Source: Ureaplasma sp. (GTDB taxonomy: Bacteria; Bacillota_I; Bacilli_A; Mycoplasmatales; Mycoplasmoidaceae). From it: 57,964 bases of DNA. A program made the translations under genes and the position numbers. The notes under the pieces were generated by a model. It did not search any database. It had not been told where the DNA came from and saw only the letters and a program-made list of their open reading frames with translations. Of this stretch, positions 23,644 to 32,748 are shown one piece after another; the first letter of the stretch is position 1; the number at the start of each line of letters is the position of its first letter. The stretch covers positions 1 through 57,964 of the forward strand of contig JAHHTK010000003.1 in the NCBI GenBank assembly GCA_020024695.1, read 5' to 3'.

Positions 23644-24265
23644 GTTCTTTAAGGTATTCTTTTAAACCTGACTTCACCATCACTAAAGCGGCGTTTGATC
23701 ATGATGTTCATGGGAGAATGATATCAGCGTTAGCACGGGTTGGTTCAATAAATTCACGGTACATGGCACGTACGTCATTGCGTCATTGATTAATTACTGA
23801 ATCAAAACTTCTTTTACGTTCTTTCATATCTCTTGTTAACCGACGGATTAAACATTCATCAGGTGGGGTGTCAACGAAGATTTTAGCAATAGCTTTAGCT
23901 AAAATTTGTTGGTCATAGAGAGCAAATAACCCTTCTAAAATAATGACATCATAATCTTGGACAATATCCACTTCTTTGGAACGAGAATGGGTAGTGTAAT
24001 CATAAATTGGTAAGGCCACTTGTTCGTTAGCCAACAATTTTTCTAAGATGGTTCGCATTTCATCTCAATCAAAGGCATTTGGGTGGTCATAATTGGTTCG
24101 ACCATTGTAATTATTTGCTAATTGAGAGACATAAAAACGGTCTTGGCATAAGTGTAATACCTTCAACCCTTCTTCTTTCAATGAACAAACAATTTCTTCA
24201 CTGACGGTTGATTTTCCTGAAGCAGAAGCCCCAGCCACTAAAATTAAATATGGTTTCTTATTCAT
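23630..24265 (-). CDS. udk: Uridine kinase
   Basis: 211 residues, the standard length. Walker A GASASGKST near residue 12, CQDRFYVSQL, NYDHPNAFDWDEM (substrate loop), the segment VIILEGLFAL and IFVDTPPDECLIRRL with RDMKERKRS. It phosphorylates uridine and cytidine in pyrimidine salvage. ATG at 24265 is chosen because the glycine loop should begin near residue 12. An upstream in-frame start would add an unlikely 25 residues. Stop is TAG. Confidence 0.93.
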
Positions 24266-24334
24266 AATCTTTACTTTGCAATAATTTATAACTTTATTTA
24301 ATTTTACATAAGAATTTAAATATAAAGGTCTTAA

Positions 24335-24363
24335 TTGCAAATAATCTTGATTTTGTATATAAT
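24335..24363 (+). promoter_or_regulatory. Promoter of rpmF
   Basis: TTGCAA (24335-24340), exactly 17 bases, then TATAAT (24358-24363) inside TATATAAT. Leader of about 55 bases to the rpmF start. Confidence 0.75.
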
Positions 24364-24427
24364 TAATAAGTATTTTATTTATAAAAATATTTTAAAGGCG
24401 ATAAGCTAAATACAGAAAGGACTATCC

Positions 24428-24601
24428 ATGGCAGTTCAACAACGTAGAGTAAGCCAAAGCCGTAAAGGTATGCGTCGTAGCCACGATCACCTTGAACAAC
24501 CTAACTTAGGTGTTTGCGAAACTTGTGGTAAAGCAAAACAAATGCACCGTGTATGTAGTGCATGTGGCACATACAAAGGCAAAAAAGTTTTAGATATTTA
24601 A
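24428..24601 (+). CDS. rpmF: 50S ribosomal protein L32
   Basis: 57 residues starting MAVQQRRVSQSRKGMRRSHD. The zinc ribbon CETCG...CSACG gives the C-x2-C/C-x2-C set. GAAAGGA lies upstream of the ATG. It is a component of the large ribosomal subunit. Confidence 0.95.
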   Translation: MAVQQRRVSQSRKGMRRSHDHLEQPNLGVCETCGKAKQMHRVCSACGTYKGKKVLDI

Positions 24602-24621
24602 TTTCATAGTAGGTCATACTA

Positions 24622-24804
24622 ATGAAAGATATTAAAAAAACTGAAGGATCAAATTCAATTGCGGAAATCATTAACATTCCTAATGCTAATGATTATCAAA
24701 ACCGCCCTTTAGGAACCACTTTTAATTATTTAAATATCAACTTAGCAATGATCCTCACCGTGATTATGATTATCTTAGGTGTCATCATCGCATTCCAAAT
24801 ATAA
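24622..24804 (+). CDS. Small single-helix membrane protein downstream of rpmF
   Basis: 60 residues: a polar N-terminal part (SIAEIINIPNANDYQNRPLG) and one C-terminal hydrophobic helix (residues about 38-58). It is likely a tail-anchored membrane protein in the rpmF transcript, since only 20 bases separate them and a terminator follows. Function unknown. The ribosome site is weak. Confidence 0.65.
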   Translation: MKDIKKTEGSNSIAEIINIPNANDYQNRPLGTTFNYLNINLAMILTVIMIILGVIIAFQI

Positions 24805-24825
24805 TTACATAACTCTAGCTAGAAA

Positions 24826-24860
24826 AAACCATTTCAGATAACTGAAATGGTTTGTTTTTA
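24826..24860. terminator. Bidirectional terminator between rpmF unit and miaA
   Basis: 12-bp perfect stem AAACCATTTCAG/CTGAAATGGTTT with ATAA loop, T run on plus and A run on the other side. Confidence 0.85.
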
Positions 24861-25763
24861 TTATTCACTGGGGGTGTGGTATCACGCATCAATGATGGCT
24901 AATAATTGGTCAAAGTCGTCTTCATAATAATTAAAGATAATTTTAACAGGGAATTTGTTTTTGCATCAGGTGAGTTGCATCTTTGCTAGATTCCGAGTTT
25001 TTTGTTGAATGTAGCTAAAATCAATGGGAGTATTATGTAATACATAATTAGCAATTTCAGGGTATCCGATGGCTTTAAAACCGTGACTAGTAGCTAATTG
25101 GGGGTCTCGGTTGAATAAATCGCTCACTTCCTGAATTCAAGGCAAGTTAGTAATAAAGTCTTGAAAACGGGTGTTAATAGCCTCATATAACTGACTACGA
25201 GGCAAGTTGGTCATAATAACTAAAGTGTCATATTCACTAACATGATTTAATTGCTTTTGATCAACTTTTTCATGAGCAAATTGCACATATCTTAATAACC
25301 GTTTCCGATTATTTAAACCAATCTTGATTGCACTAGTTTGATCATATTGAGCTACTAAATCATATAATTGTTGGTTTGTATAGTCTTGGTAGGTTTCATC
25401 ATTTCGTTCACTCCGTTGTTGTAAATCATAACCATTAATTAAAGCGTGAATATATAAATGACTGCCACCCGCTAAAATTGGAAGTTTGTGTTGACTAACA
25501 ATCTGATCAATACTTCTTTTAGCATCAGTACAAAACTGAGCAATATCATAAGCTTGGGTCACATCTAAAATATCTAATAAATAATAATCTATTTCTTGTC
25601 GGGCTTGTCAAGAAGGTTTATTTACCCCAGCATTAATTTGTTTATAGACTTGAAAAGCATCAGCATTAATGATACTACCATTGCGTGCTAATGCGATTTG
25701 ATGGGCTAAGGTTGTCTTTTTAGAAGCCGTTGGTCCGATAATTACTAATAACTTTTGTTTCAT
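24861..25763 (-). CDS. miaA: tRNA dimethylallyltransferase
   Basis: 300 residues. The N-terminal P-loop reads IIGPTASKKTTLAHQIA, with Lys where most MiaA proteins have Gly (GPTASGKT). INADAFQVYKQINAGVNKPS is the substrate-contact segment (normally DSxQVY), and LPILAGGSHLYIHALINGYD is the GGTGLY-like motif. NRKRLLRYVQFAH and the C-terminal FKAIGYPEI are also family marks. It prenylates A37 of tRNAs reading UNN codons. It is divergent from the YigZ gene with only 18 bases between starts. Confidence 0.9.
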
Positions 25764-25769
25764 ATTTTT

Positions 25770-25781
25770 TATAATTTTAAT
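25770..25781 (+). promoter_or_regulatory. -10 box immediately before the yigZ start (leaderless)
   Basis: TATAAT at 25770-25775 is followed by six bases and then ATG at 25782, where transcription should begin. The region upstream is miaA coding sequence. No good -35 box is seen. Confidence 0.45.
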
Positions 25782-26351
25782 ATGTCTAATATAGTTATAA
25801 AACCAAAAATAGCAACTTATAGTTTGAACAAGTCAAAATTTTTAGGATTTGTTTATCCAGTTCAAAGTCTTGCTGAAATCCAAATGTATTTAAAAGAAAT
25901 TAAAAGCAAGTACCGTGATGCTCGCCATTTTGTCTATGCTTATCGGTTAGATGCCATCACAATGAATTGTGATGAAGATGGTGAACCAAGTAATACTTGT
26001 GGGAAACCAATGCTTTCTTTTTTGATTCAACAAGACTATATTCAAACCTTAATAATTGTGGTCCGTTATTTCGGGGGTGTTTTATTAGGAACAGGCAATC
26101 TGAAGCATGCCTATTTAACCCCAATGTTTGAATGTTTAGAAAATAATACCACCACTTATATCCCTTTATATCAATATCAGGCCACTTTTAGTTATGAAGA
26201 TTTAGGCTATTTTAATAACTGGATTCAAAAAACTGATGGGGTCGTCACCAACCTTGTTTACTTAGAACAAGGAGTGGTTTGCGACTTCACCAGTCAGTTA
26301 ACACAAAATGAAATATCTTTACCCCATTCTATCAAAATTAACATTCAATAA
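25782..26351 (+). CDS. YigZ/IMPACT (UPF0029) family protein
   Basis: 189 residues. Motifs: SKFLGFVYPV near residue 16, DARHFVYAYRL, DEDGEPSNTCGKPML, VVRYFGGVLLGTGNL. This is the UPF0029 N-terminal domain (usual form GEPsGTAGxPml), here with S-N-T-C instead of S-G-T-A. The C-terminal ferredoxin-like domain of the family is present in short form. Bacterial members are linked to translation regulation, but the biochemical role is unsettled. ATG at 25782 gives the family-like start. Confidence 0.88.
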   Translation: MSNIVIKPKIATYSLNKSKFLGFVYPVQSLAEIQMYLKEIKSKYRDARHFVYAYRLDAITMNCDEDGEPSNTCGKPMLSFLIQQDYIQTLIIVVRYFGGVLLGTGNLKHAYLTPMFECLENNTTTYIPLYQYQATFSYEDLGYFNNWIQKTDGVVTNLVYLEQGVVCDFTSQLTQNEISLPHSIKINIQ

Positions 26352-26353
26352 AA

Positions 26354-26381
26354 AATTCTTGCCTATTGCTAGACAAGAATT
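26354..26381 (+). terminator. Weak hairpin after the yigZ gene
   Basis: 8-bp stem AATTCTTG/CAAGAATT with a 12-base loop. Only a broken T run follows. The stretch 26382-26719 has no gene. It is very AT-rich and contains the CIRCE-like element described separately. Confidence 0.45.
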
Positions 26382-26580
26382 GGGTAAATAAAAATTTCTT
26401 TTTATGTTGATATTATATATGATTTTTTGATGGCTTTGCAAAAATTTTTAAGAAATATTTGAAAATTTTAATCAATATTTTAAAACTAATTTTTGAACAC
26501 AAAAAATCTTTTTAAAATTTATTTTTTATTGGCATTTTTTCACCAATTTATAAGAGATTGAAATTATTTTTAGGTCTTTA

Positions 26581-26607
26581 TTAGCAATTGATGGATATAT
26601 TTGCTAA
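26581..26607. promoter_or_regulatory. CIRCE-like inverted repeat upstream of tig
   Basis: TTAGCAATT, 9 bases, ATTTGCTAA: a 27-bp element whose arms pair at 8 of 9 positions. Canonical CIRCE (the HrcA operator) is TTAGCACTC-N9-GAGTGCTAA, also 27 bp, so the outer six bases and spacing match exactly. It lies 112 bases before the trigger-factor start. HrcA control is inferred. See also the element at 34758. Confidence 0.6.
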
Positions 26608-26719
26608 TTTAAAATAAAATATTAAATATTACAAATTTTGGATCTTAAACAACTATTTTTCAGTTTTTTAAACTATATAGTTGTAACGAAGAAATTTTAT
26701 ATTCGTAGTAAGGACAATT

Positions 26720-28027
26720 ATGGAAATTAAAAAAATTAACCAAGACGATAAAGCAGTCATTTTTGCTGCTACCTTTAGTGGTAGTGAATGAGAACAACTT
26801 TTAGACACCGCCAAAGCTCAATTAGAAGCCCAAGCTAACCATACAAGTTGTGGTTGCCACGACGACAAATGTACAGACCACGCTGATAAACCAGTTATTA
26901 GTCAAGAACAAATTTTGGACGCTGCTGTCCATTTATGTGAACCTGTACTTTATAAAAACCTTAACACTTCTAGCGAATACCTTGACAACCGTAAGGGATT
27001 AACCGAATGACCATTAATCGAAGTTAAACACATTGATGAAAAAGAATTAGCATTAGAAATTGCTTTTGATTTTTATCCAGAAATCGTTTTACCAAACTTT
27101 GATGAATTAAGAATTGAAGGTAAAAAGGCTATTAATGTTGATGTTAAAGATGTTGAAGCTGAATTACAAACTTTAATTGATCGTTCTAAGAAAGCAGTTG
27201 AAATTAGTACTGACCGTGGCCTTGAAAAAGGTGACATCGCAAACATTAACTTTGTTGGTAAAGTTGATGACGTTGCTTTTGAAGGTGGTAGTGCTGAAAA
27301 CTTTGACATTACAGTTGGTTCAGGTCAATTCATCCCAGGTTTTGAAGACCAAATGATTGGTATGAAAAAAGGTGAAACCAAAGATGTTAACGTTCAATTC
27401 CCAACTGATTACCATGCTGATAATTTAGCTGGTAAAGATGCTATTTTCACAGTTAGTTTAAATAGTATTAAAAAAGAAGAAAAACCAGTTTTAGATGACG
27501 CATTTGTTGCAGGTTTAAAAATTCCTAACGTCACCACTGTTGCACAATTAAAAGAATACATTGAAAAATTCTTAACTCAACAACAAGAAAATGAAGAAAA
27601 CGCTAGAATCCAAAACCAATTCTTAGATTTCGTTTCACAAGCTAAACTTTCATTTGAACCAAAAGGTTTAAAAGCAAAATTATTTGCTCAAATTAAACAA
27701 CAACAATTTGGTCAATTAGCTCAATACGGTATTAGTATGGAACAATACTTAGAAATGGTCGGCGAAAACAAAGACAAGATTTTAGCAGACCTTGAAAAAC
27801 AAGCTTCAAAACAATTAGTTATTACTTTAGCCTTAGCTGCTTTAGTAAAAGAATCAAAAATTGAAGTCACTGATGCTGAATTTGAACAAGAAATTCAAGA
27901 CATTGCTCACGAATACAACGTTTCAGTTGATATTGTGACAAAACAAATTCCAGAAGATGTTTTAAAATCAAGCATTAAATCAAGAAAAGTTGTTGACGCT
28001 CTTATCAAAGAAGCACAAGCAAGATAA
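26720..28027 (+). CDS. tig: Trigger factor chaperone with altered ribosome-docking loop
   Basis: 435 residues, standard length. GTAAGGAC lies upstream of the ATG. The PPIase (FKBP) domain spans about residues 150-250 (KGDIANINFVGKVD, FDITVGSGQFIPGFEDQMIG, FPTDYHADNLAGKDAIF). The helical C-terminal domain follows (AGLKIPNVTTVAQLKEYIEK, FLDFVSQAKLSFEP). In the N-terminal ribosome-binding domain, positions 44-54 read CGCHDDKCTDH where the family has GFRxGKxP. It is a ribosome-associated folding helper. Function of the Cys/His cluster is unknown; metal binding is inference. Confidence 0.93.
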
Positions 28028-28045
28028 TTTCTTATTAGTATAAAT

Positions 28046-28079
28046 AAAAGAAGTCAGACCTAATCTGACTTCTTTTTGT
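28046..28079. terminator. Terminator between tig and the sulfatase-like gene
   Basis: 12-bp stem AAAGAAGTCAGA/TCTGACTTCTTT with loop CCTAA and T run on plus. The A run upstream lets it serve the convergent minus gene too. Confidence 0.85.
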
Positions 28080-28085
28080 TATGTT

Positions 28086-30125
28086 TTAAGCTAATGGAAA
28101 CGTGTTAAGTTTATGGGCTTTGAAATTGTCATTATTAAAAATGGAGGTTTTAGTTAAACAACTAACTTCATACACTACTGGTGCCATTTTAAACTTAGGA
28201 CTTTGGGCTTTATATCTTCAATCAAATGGATCAAAGATATAGAAGTGACGGTTGTTTTGAATATGGTTGGTTAAACTATTTTGAGTTGGGTCAAGTGGAT
28301 TTATTAATTGACCTTCTTTCACCATTTTAACAATAGTTTGGTTTTGAACCTTTTGATTTAATAGTTGATCATTAATAAAGAATGAGTTGGTTTTCACACG
28401 ATTGAATTCATTTAAATAGTTTTGAATAATGACTGATAAATCACTTAAACAAACTAATTGATCAGTATTGAAACTGAACTGTGTTTGGTTATGAGTAATG
28501 TTGCCTTGGTTATCATATTTAAATGGTTTAAACATAATGACTGGATTATATTGATAATGGTCAAAATGAATTAACTGGTTAGCTTGGTCAGCGGTTAATA
28601 AATTTTGAGTTTTGAATCAAGTTACTAATTTTGCATAATCAGGCACTTGAGCTTGATTATGAATATAAAAACCGTGGTCACTATTAATTAAGATTAAAGT
28701 GTGGTCATAAACATTACCTTCAGGTTGGCCTTGTTGATTATAAAATGTTTCACTCTTTAATCTATCAAAGAAACCTTGTACATCATGAATAGTATCTCAT
28801 TGAGCTCTTAAGAAACTACTATGACTAGCAGCATTATAGTAATGACCAAAGGCATCTTTAACTGCATAAGGTTCATGGTATTGTTGACTAAATAAAGAAG
28901 TAAAGACCCCTTTATCAGTATTTGCAAAGGTGGCCCATTCACCTAAATGTTTAGTGGCATAAGCATCATAAATGTTTTCGTTATAAATGTTTAAAATGTG
29001 ATAATTGTCTTTTGTTTCACATAATTTAGCATTCGTCATCCCAATCACATTATGATAACCTGCTTTTTCAAAATCCTTTTGCAGTGTATCCATATCACCA
29101 TAGGTACCATCAGTTGATAAACTCATATTTCCATAATATGGTAAATTGTTGAATTTAATGGTTTGGATACCATTAGCTTGATACATATCAGTTAAGGTTC
29201 TTAATGAATCAAAATATCAGTCATTAACAGTTAATGGTTTATTAACAGCAACTTGACCATAATCCATAACGAATGGATCAAATCCATAACCAGCATAAAT
29301 TGATGGGTTAGAATTTTTCGTAATTTTAGATAATGATAGTGTGTTAATATAAGAAGTAAATTCTGGATATTTAGCTACAAATGAATGTTCTTTGTTTTTA
29401 ATTCAATCATATGCTAAAAGAAAGTTTCAAGCCATTCCAGTTGCTCGATCAAAATATAATTGGACTACATTAGGCTTGTTGTTAGAAAACTTAAGATATT
29501 CAGTCACATTGTCATTGCTAATGCGGTTGTTATTATTTGGTTTTAAACTTAATGTATAAGCCAAAGAACCTCCAGCAAGTGTGACCATTGGTAAGACACA
29601 AATTATTGTTTTGGTGGCAATTAACCGACCTTTAATTCCATTAGTAGCGGTTTTCATATTAAAAACAGGTAATTGAATTTGCCGATGTTTAGCATATGAA
29701 ACTCATAATGGAATTAAAATAATCAATCCTAATAAGTTAAAGCAAATCACTAAAAGTGTATAAGCAATAACCATTCCAAGGGATTTTCATTTGGAAATAT
29801 AACCCACGATGTGACCTTTGTCATCAACCCCGTTAGCAAGGTTATTTTTCACAAATTCATGTTTTTTAATCAGATAATAAACCAACATATTTGTGGCAAT
29901 CAGATTAAAAAGTAACGCAGCTATTGCTAAAGTCGCTGATAAATAAATTGCGGCTAATGATATCCCTTCTCCTGCATCAAGCATGGCTTGATCCATTTCA
30001 CCAATGGTGAATTTTTCAGGATATGGTTCAATCAATAAAAAGGTTAAAGCAGCTGCAATTGCAGTCAAGATTAGAAGTAATCAAGAGACTGTATTTACAA
30101 TAAGTAATACTTTTTCTTTTTTCAT
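28086..30125 (-). CDS. Membrane-anchored sulfatase/phosphotransferase-fold protein
   Basis: 679 residues, ATG at 30125. Four hydrophobic helices lie near residues 7-30, 50-78, 118-145 and 170-190, then a large outside domain. In that domain NVVQLYFDRATGMAW (near 218) and YDHTLILINSDHGF (near 475) match the metal-binding Asp and the DHG motif of the alkaline-phosphatase/sulfatase superfamily. The multi-helix-plus-ectodomain layout is that of LtaS- or EptA-like lipid phosphotransferases. Transfer of phospholipid head groups to glycolipid or surface glycans is inference. No partner gene adjoins. TGA encodes many W. Confidence 0.78.
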
Positions 30126-30330
30126 TTCATTACCAATCTTATAAATATTGAATTTAGATTTAATTATTTTAACATTAAAAAGAAAAATGCTAAACTATTG
30201 CAACCAATTATTTTGCACAAAAATCAACTACGTCCTATTAAAAACTGTGTAATTTGATGAAATATTAGTCATAATTCAAACCATTCTTAATTACTCTGAT
30301 TTCTGATCTTTTAATTTAGTTAATGATCAA

Positions 30331-30462
30331 TTATTTTTTAAGAGTTTTTGAACTGGCTTTACCTAATAGGTTCACAAAAATCCATCTCATGGTTTCATAG
30401 ACCTTTTTCTGCTGTGTATTAATCTTTTCAGCACCTAATTTATCGTTCAATAAAATACCCAC
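30331..30462 (-). pseudogene. Possible C-terminal gene remnant
   Basis: A 43-codon open stretch from GTG at 30462 to TAA at 30331 has protein-like composition (VYETMRWIFVNLLGKASS) but no ribosome site, and TAG lies just upstream in frame. It may be the tail of a decayed gene or chance. The surrounding gap 30126-30599 holds no other supported gene. Confidence 0.25.
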
Positions 30463-30549
30463 GATTAAAACGTTTCTTATCTATAATTATGAGAATTTAA
30501 ATAACATAAGCCTGAACTTTTAATGTCTTTATTGTTGGTTTTGTTTTAG

Positions 30550-30555
30550 TATAAT
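30550..30555 (+). promoter_or_regulatory. -10 box for the hypothetical gene at 30600
   Basis: TATAAT in TTTAGTATAATG, about 45 bases before the start. Only a weak TTTATT at 30528-30533 could serve as -35. Confidence 0.45.
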
Positions 30556-30599
30556 GAAACCACTTAAAGATAAAAAATATTTTTAAGGAAAGGATAATT

Positions 30600-31292
30600 A
30601 TGGAAGAAAAACTACCAAGTCAGACCTTGAAAGTTCAAATCCTAAACGAACTGGAACAACACATTGATTTTGTCATCAAAACAGCTTTTCATTTCACTTG
30701 TCAATTTGATAATCACCAAATTGATGAAGGCGAAACTGAATTAAGTCATGACAAATTAAATCAATTGAAAACCAATATGGTTGGTGTTATTAATAAGTTT
30801 TATTACAAACAAGACTTTCACTTTCTTGATTTAGTCAACCATTTCTTTTGAAGTTTCTTACATAGTCATAAATTGAAATCTGGTAACAAGTCGTTTGCAA
30901 CCGTTTTATTATTTTGCATTCTTGGTTTCTGTTATGGTAATGTCAATCAAAACAAACAAGTTTTTGATGTTCAATTTGAAACTCCTTGTCGGAATGACAT
31001 TAACCAATTTATGACTGAATTTGAGTCTTTAGAAGCCCATCACTTTGATACTAATGGAAACATTCGTAAAGTCTTAAGTTCTATTAAAAACTGATTGTTA
31101 GGTGGCTTAAAATCTAACTCCCAAGCTAGTTTAGAAGCCATCTTAACTAATGATCAACAAATTCTTGAAAATATGCAAGTAAATAGTTCGCAACCAACCA
31201 CCTTTATGAATTTTATGCAGGACTGATTTGACAGTAACCATTCATTAGGAATCCGTACCACTTTGAATGAGTTTAGTGATCATCTTCAATAA
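30600..31292 (+). CDS. Hypothetical protein, 230 aa
   Basis: ATG at 30600 is preceded by AAGGAAAGGATAATT, a strong ribosome site. The product is mostly helical, with a Cys-containing hydrophobic stretch FATVLLFCILGFCYGN near residues 93-108 and acidic or Gln/Asn-rich flanks. There is no signal peptide. Two TGA-encoded W are present. It is flanked by its own promoter and terminator, so it is monocistronic. I recognise no family. Confidence 0.7.
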
Positions 31293-31325
31293 ATATTATT
31301 CGCAATATAAATAAGATAGATAAAA

Positions 31326-31362
31326 AAACAGGCTGTAGGCAACCCTACAACCTGTTTGTTTT
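31326..31362 (+). terminator. Terminator after the 230-aa hypothetical gene
   Basis: Stem AAACAGG-C-TGTAGG / CCTACA-A-CCTGTTT (one mismatch) followed by GTTTTATT. The A run upstream makes it potentially bidirectional. Confidence 0.75.
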
Positions 31363-31461
31363 ATTATTTTAAAAGTTAAGAGAAAATTTATAGTTTATAT
31401 AAGAGAAAATATATAAATAAACGATTTTTTTATAATTTAGTTTGAACCAAACTAAAATAAA

Positions 31462-31480
31462 AACCATCCGAAGGATGGTT
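31462..31480 (-). terminator. Terminator of the five-tRNA operon
   Basis: AACCATCC/GGATGGTT with a three-base loop. On the minus strand it is followed by TTTATTTTAG, downstream of tRNA-Gly. Confidence 0.75.
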
Positions 31481-31508
31481 GTGATAAACACCACATTAAT
31501 TATTATAA

Positions 31509-31582
31509 TGGAGCAGATAATGAGAATCGAACTCACATAGTCAGCTTGGAAGGCTGAAGTTCTACCATTGAACTATATCTGC
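31509..31582 (-). tRNA. tRNA-Gly (anticodon UCC)
   Basis: Acceptor GCAGATA pairs imperfectly with TATCTGC-type 3' strand, CCA is encoded, and the anticodon loop CTTCCAA is held by a CAGC/GCTG stem. The T-arm GTTCGATTC is present. Last gene of the Tyr-Gln-Lys-Leu-Gly cluster. Confidence 0.93.
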
Positions 31583-31585
31583 AGG

Positions 31586-31671
31586 TGGTGCTTGAAGAGG
31601 GACTTGAACCCTCACGGTATTTCTACCACAGGATTTTAAGTCCTGTGCGTCTACCATTCCGCCATTCAAGC
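31586..31671 (-). tRNA. tRNA-Leu (anticodon UAA)
   Basis: Class II tRNA with a long variable arm. Anticodon stem CAGGA/TCCTG, loop CTTAAAA. Acceptor GCTTGAA/TTCAAGC, CCA encoded. Confidence 0.94.
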
Positions 31672-31676
31672 AAGGG

Positions 31677-31751
31677 TGGTGCTCCATAGAGGACTCGAAC
31701 CTCCGACCCCATCATTAAAAGTGACGTGCTCTACCGCTGAGCTAATGGAGC
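31677..31751 (-). tRNA. tRNA-Lys (anticodon UUU)
   Basis: Acceptor GCTCCAT/ATGGAGC, anticodon loop CTTTTAA on CGTCA/TGATG, CCA encoded. Confidence 0.94.
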
Positions 31752-31787
31752 GTAAACCATAACTATAAGTTATGGTAAACCATAAAG

Positions 31788-31862
31788 TGGCTGGTCTGGA
31801 AGGGATCGAACCTTCGCGTGGAAGAATCAAAATCTTCTGCCTTACCGCTTGGCTACAGACCA
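31788..31862 (-). tRNA. tRNA-Gln (anticodon UUG)
   Basis: Acceptor TGGTCTG/CAGACCA, anticodon loop TTTTGAT on GAAGA/TCTTC, CCA encoded. Confidence 0.94.
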
Positions 31863-31863
31863 A

Positions 31864-31947
31864 TGGTGGATAGAGGTGGATTCGAACCACCGAAACTCTC
31901 GTGGCTGAGTTACAGTCAGCTGCATTTGGCCGCTTTGCTATCTATCC
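31864..31947 (-). tRNA. tRNA-Tyr (anticodon GUA)
   Basis: Class II tRNA. Acceptor GGATAGA/TCTATCC, anticodon stem GCTGA/TCAGC with loop CTGTAAC, CCA encoded. First gene of the cluster. The AT-rich 31948-32132 stretch upstream should hold the promoter, but I cannot fix it. Confidence 0.94.
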
Positions 31948-32132
31948 ATAACTTATATTAAATATAACGATATATATTCTATATATTTTTTAATAAAAAG
32001 CAAATAAATTTATTAAAAAAGCGATTTATTTTTTAGTTATGAAAAGATTTATTAATAACACATTTATTAGTATATCACATATCTAAAAAATAGATGAAAA
32101 TTTTCAGATTATTTTCGGAGAAAGCACAAAAA

Positions 32133-32160
32133 AATAATAACCAGATCACTGGTTATTATT
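32133..32160 (-). terminator. Terminator of greA
   Basis: 12-bp perfect stem AATAATAACCAG/CTGGTTATTATT, loop ATCA, then six T on the minus strand. It starts 5 bases after the greA stop. Confidence 0.85.
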
Positions 32161-32164
32161 CGCT

Positions 32165-32659
32165 CTAACGTTTTGCATCAATTTTTAAAATTTTCACTGA
32201 ATATGGAGATTCAACTCCCTTAATTTCAATGACATCACCAACTTTGTGACCGACTAAAGCTTTACCTAATGGAGATTCACTAGAAATAATCCCTTGTAAT
32301 GGATCAGCACCTTGGTTCCCAATAATTTGGAATTGGTATTGGTGTTTAGTATCTAATTCTTCATAAGTCACATATGTCATTAAACTAACTTTATCAACGT
32401 TACCAACTGGAGTTTCTAACACATGGCTGTTTTCAAGAATTTGTTTAATTTCTTGGATCCGACTTTCAATTTCAGCTTGACGGTTACGAGCACTGTCGTA
32501 GTCAGCGTTTTCAGATAAGTCCCCTTGTTCACGTGCTTCTTGAATTTGACGAATGACTTCTGGTCTTTCAACATCTAATAAGTGGTTTAATTCAGCAGTT
32601 AATTTTGCTTGATATTCTTGGGTAATCCCATTTTGTAAGTTATTTTTTTGTGTTTCCAT
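32165..32659 (-). CDS. greA: Transcription elongation factor GreA
   Basis: 164 residues, standard. The N-terminal coiled coil carries the catalytic tip ARExGDLSENADYDSARN near residues 42-60 (AREQGDLSENADYDSARN). The C-terminal FKBP-like domain is seen as GIISSESPLGKALVGHKVGD and VESPYSVKIL. It rescues backtracked RNA polymerase by stimulating transcript cleavage. AAGG lies upstream of the ATG. Confidence 0.97.
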   Translation of the reverse strand: METQKNNLQNGITQEYQAKLTAELNHLLDVERPEVIRQIQEAREQGDLSENADYDSARNRQAEIESRIQEIKQILENSHVLETPVGNVDKVSLMTYVTYEELDTKHQYQFQIIGNQGADPLQGIISSESPLGKALVGHKVGDVIEIKGVESPYSVKILKIDAKR

Positions 32660-32692
32660 AAGTTCTAGCCTTTGAATAAGGAATAATAAAAA

Positions 32693-32713
32693 GATTATGG
32701 CCTATCCATAATC
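32693..32713 (-). terminator. Hairpin between ferritin-like gene and greA
   Basis: GATTATGG/CCATAATC with a 5-base loop, followed on the minus strand by CTTTTTATTATT. Confidence 0.65.
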
Positions 32714-32748
32714 CTTTTATTTTATCAATTAATTGTAAAAAGTTAATA

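Noticed and set aside
26671..26682. AACTATATAGTT palindrome before tig as an operator
   Set aside because: Short and AT-only palindromes are expected often by chance in this DNA; it probably overlaps the -10 region.
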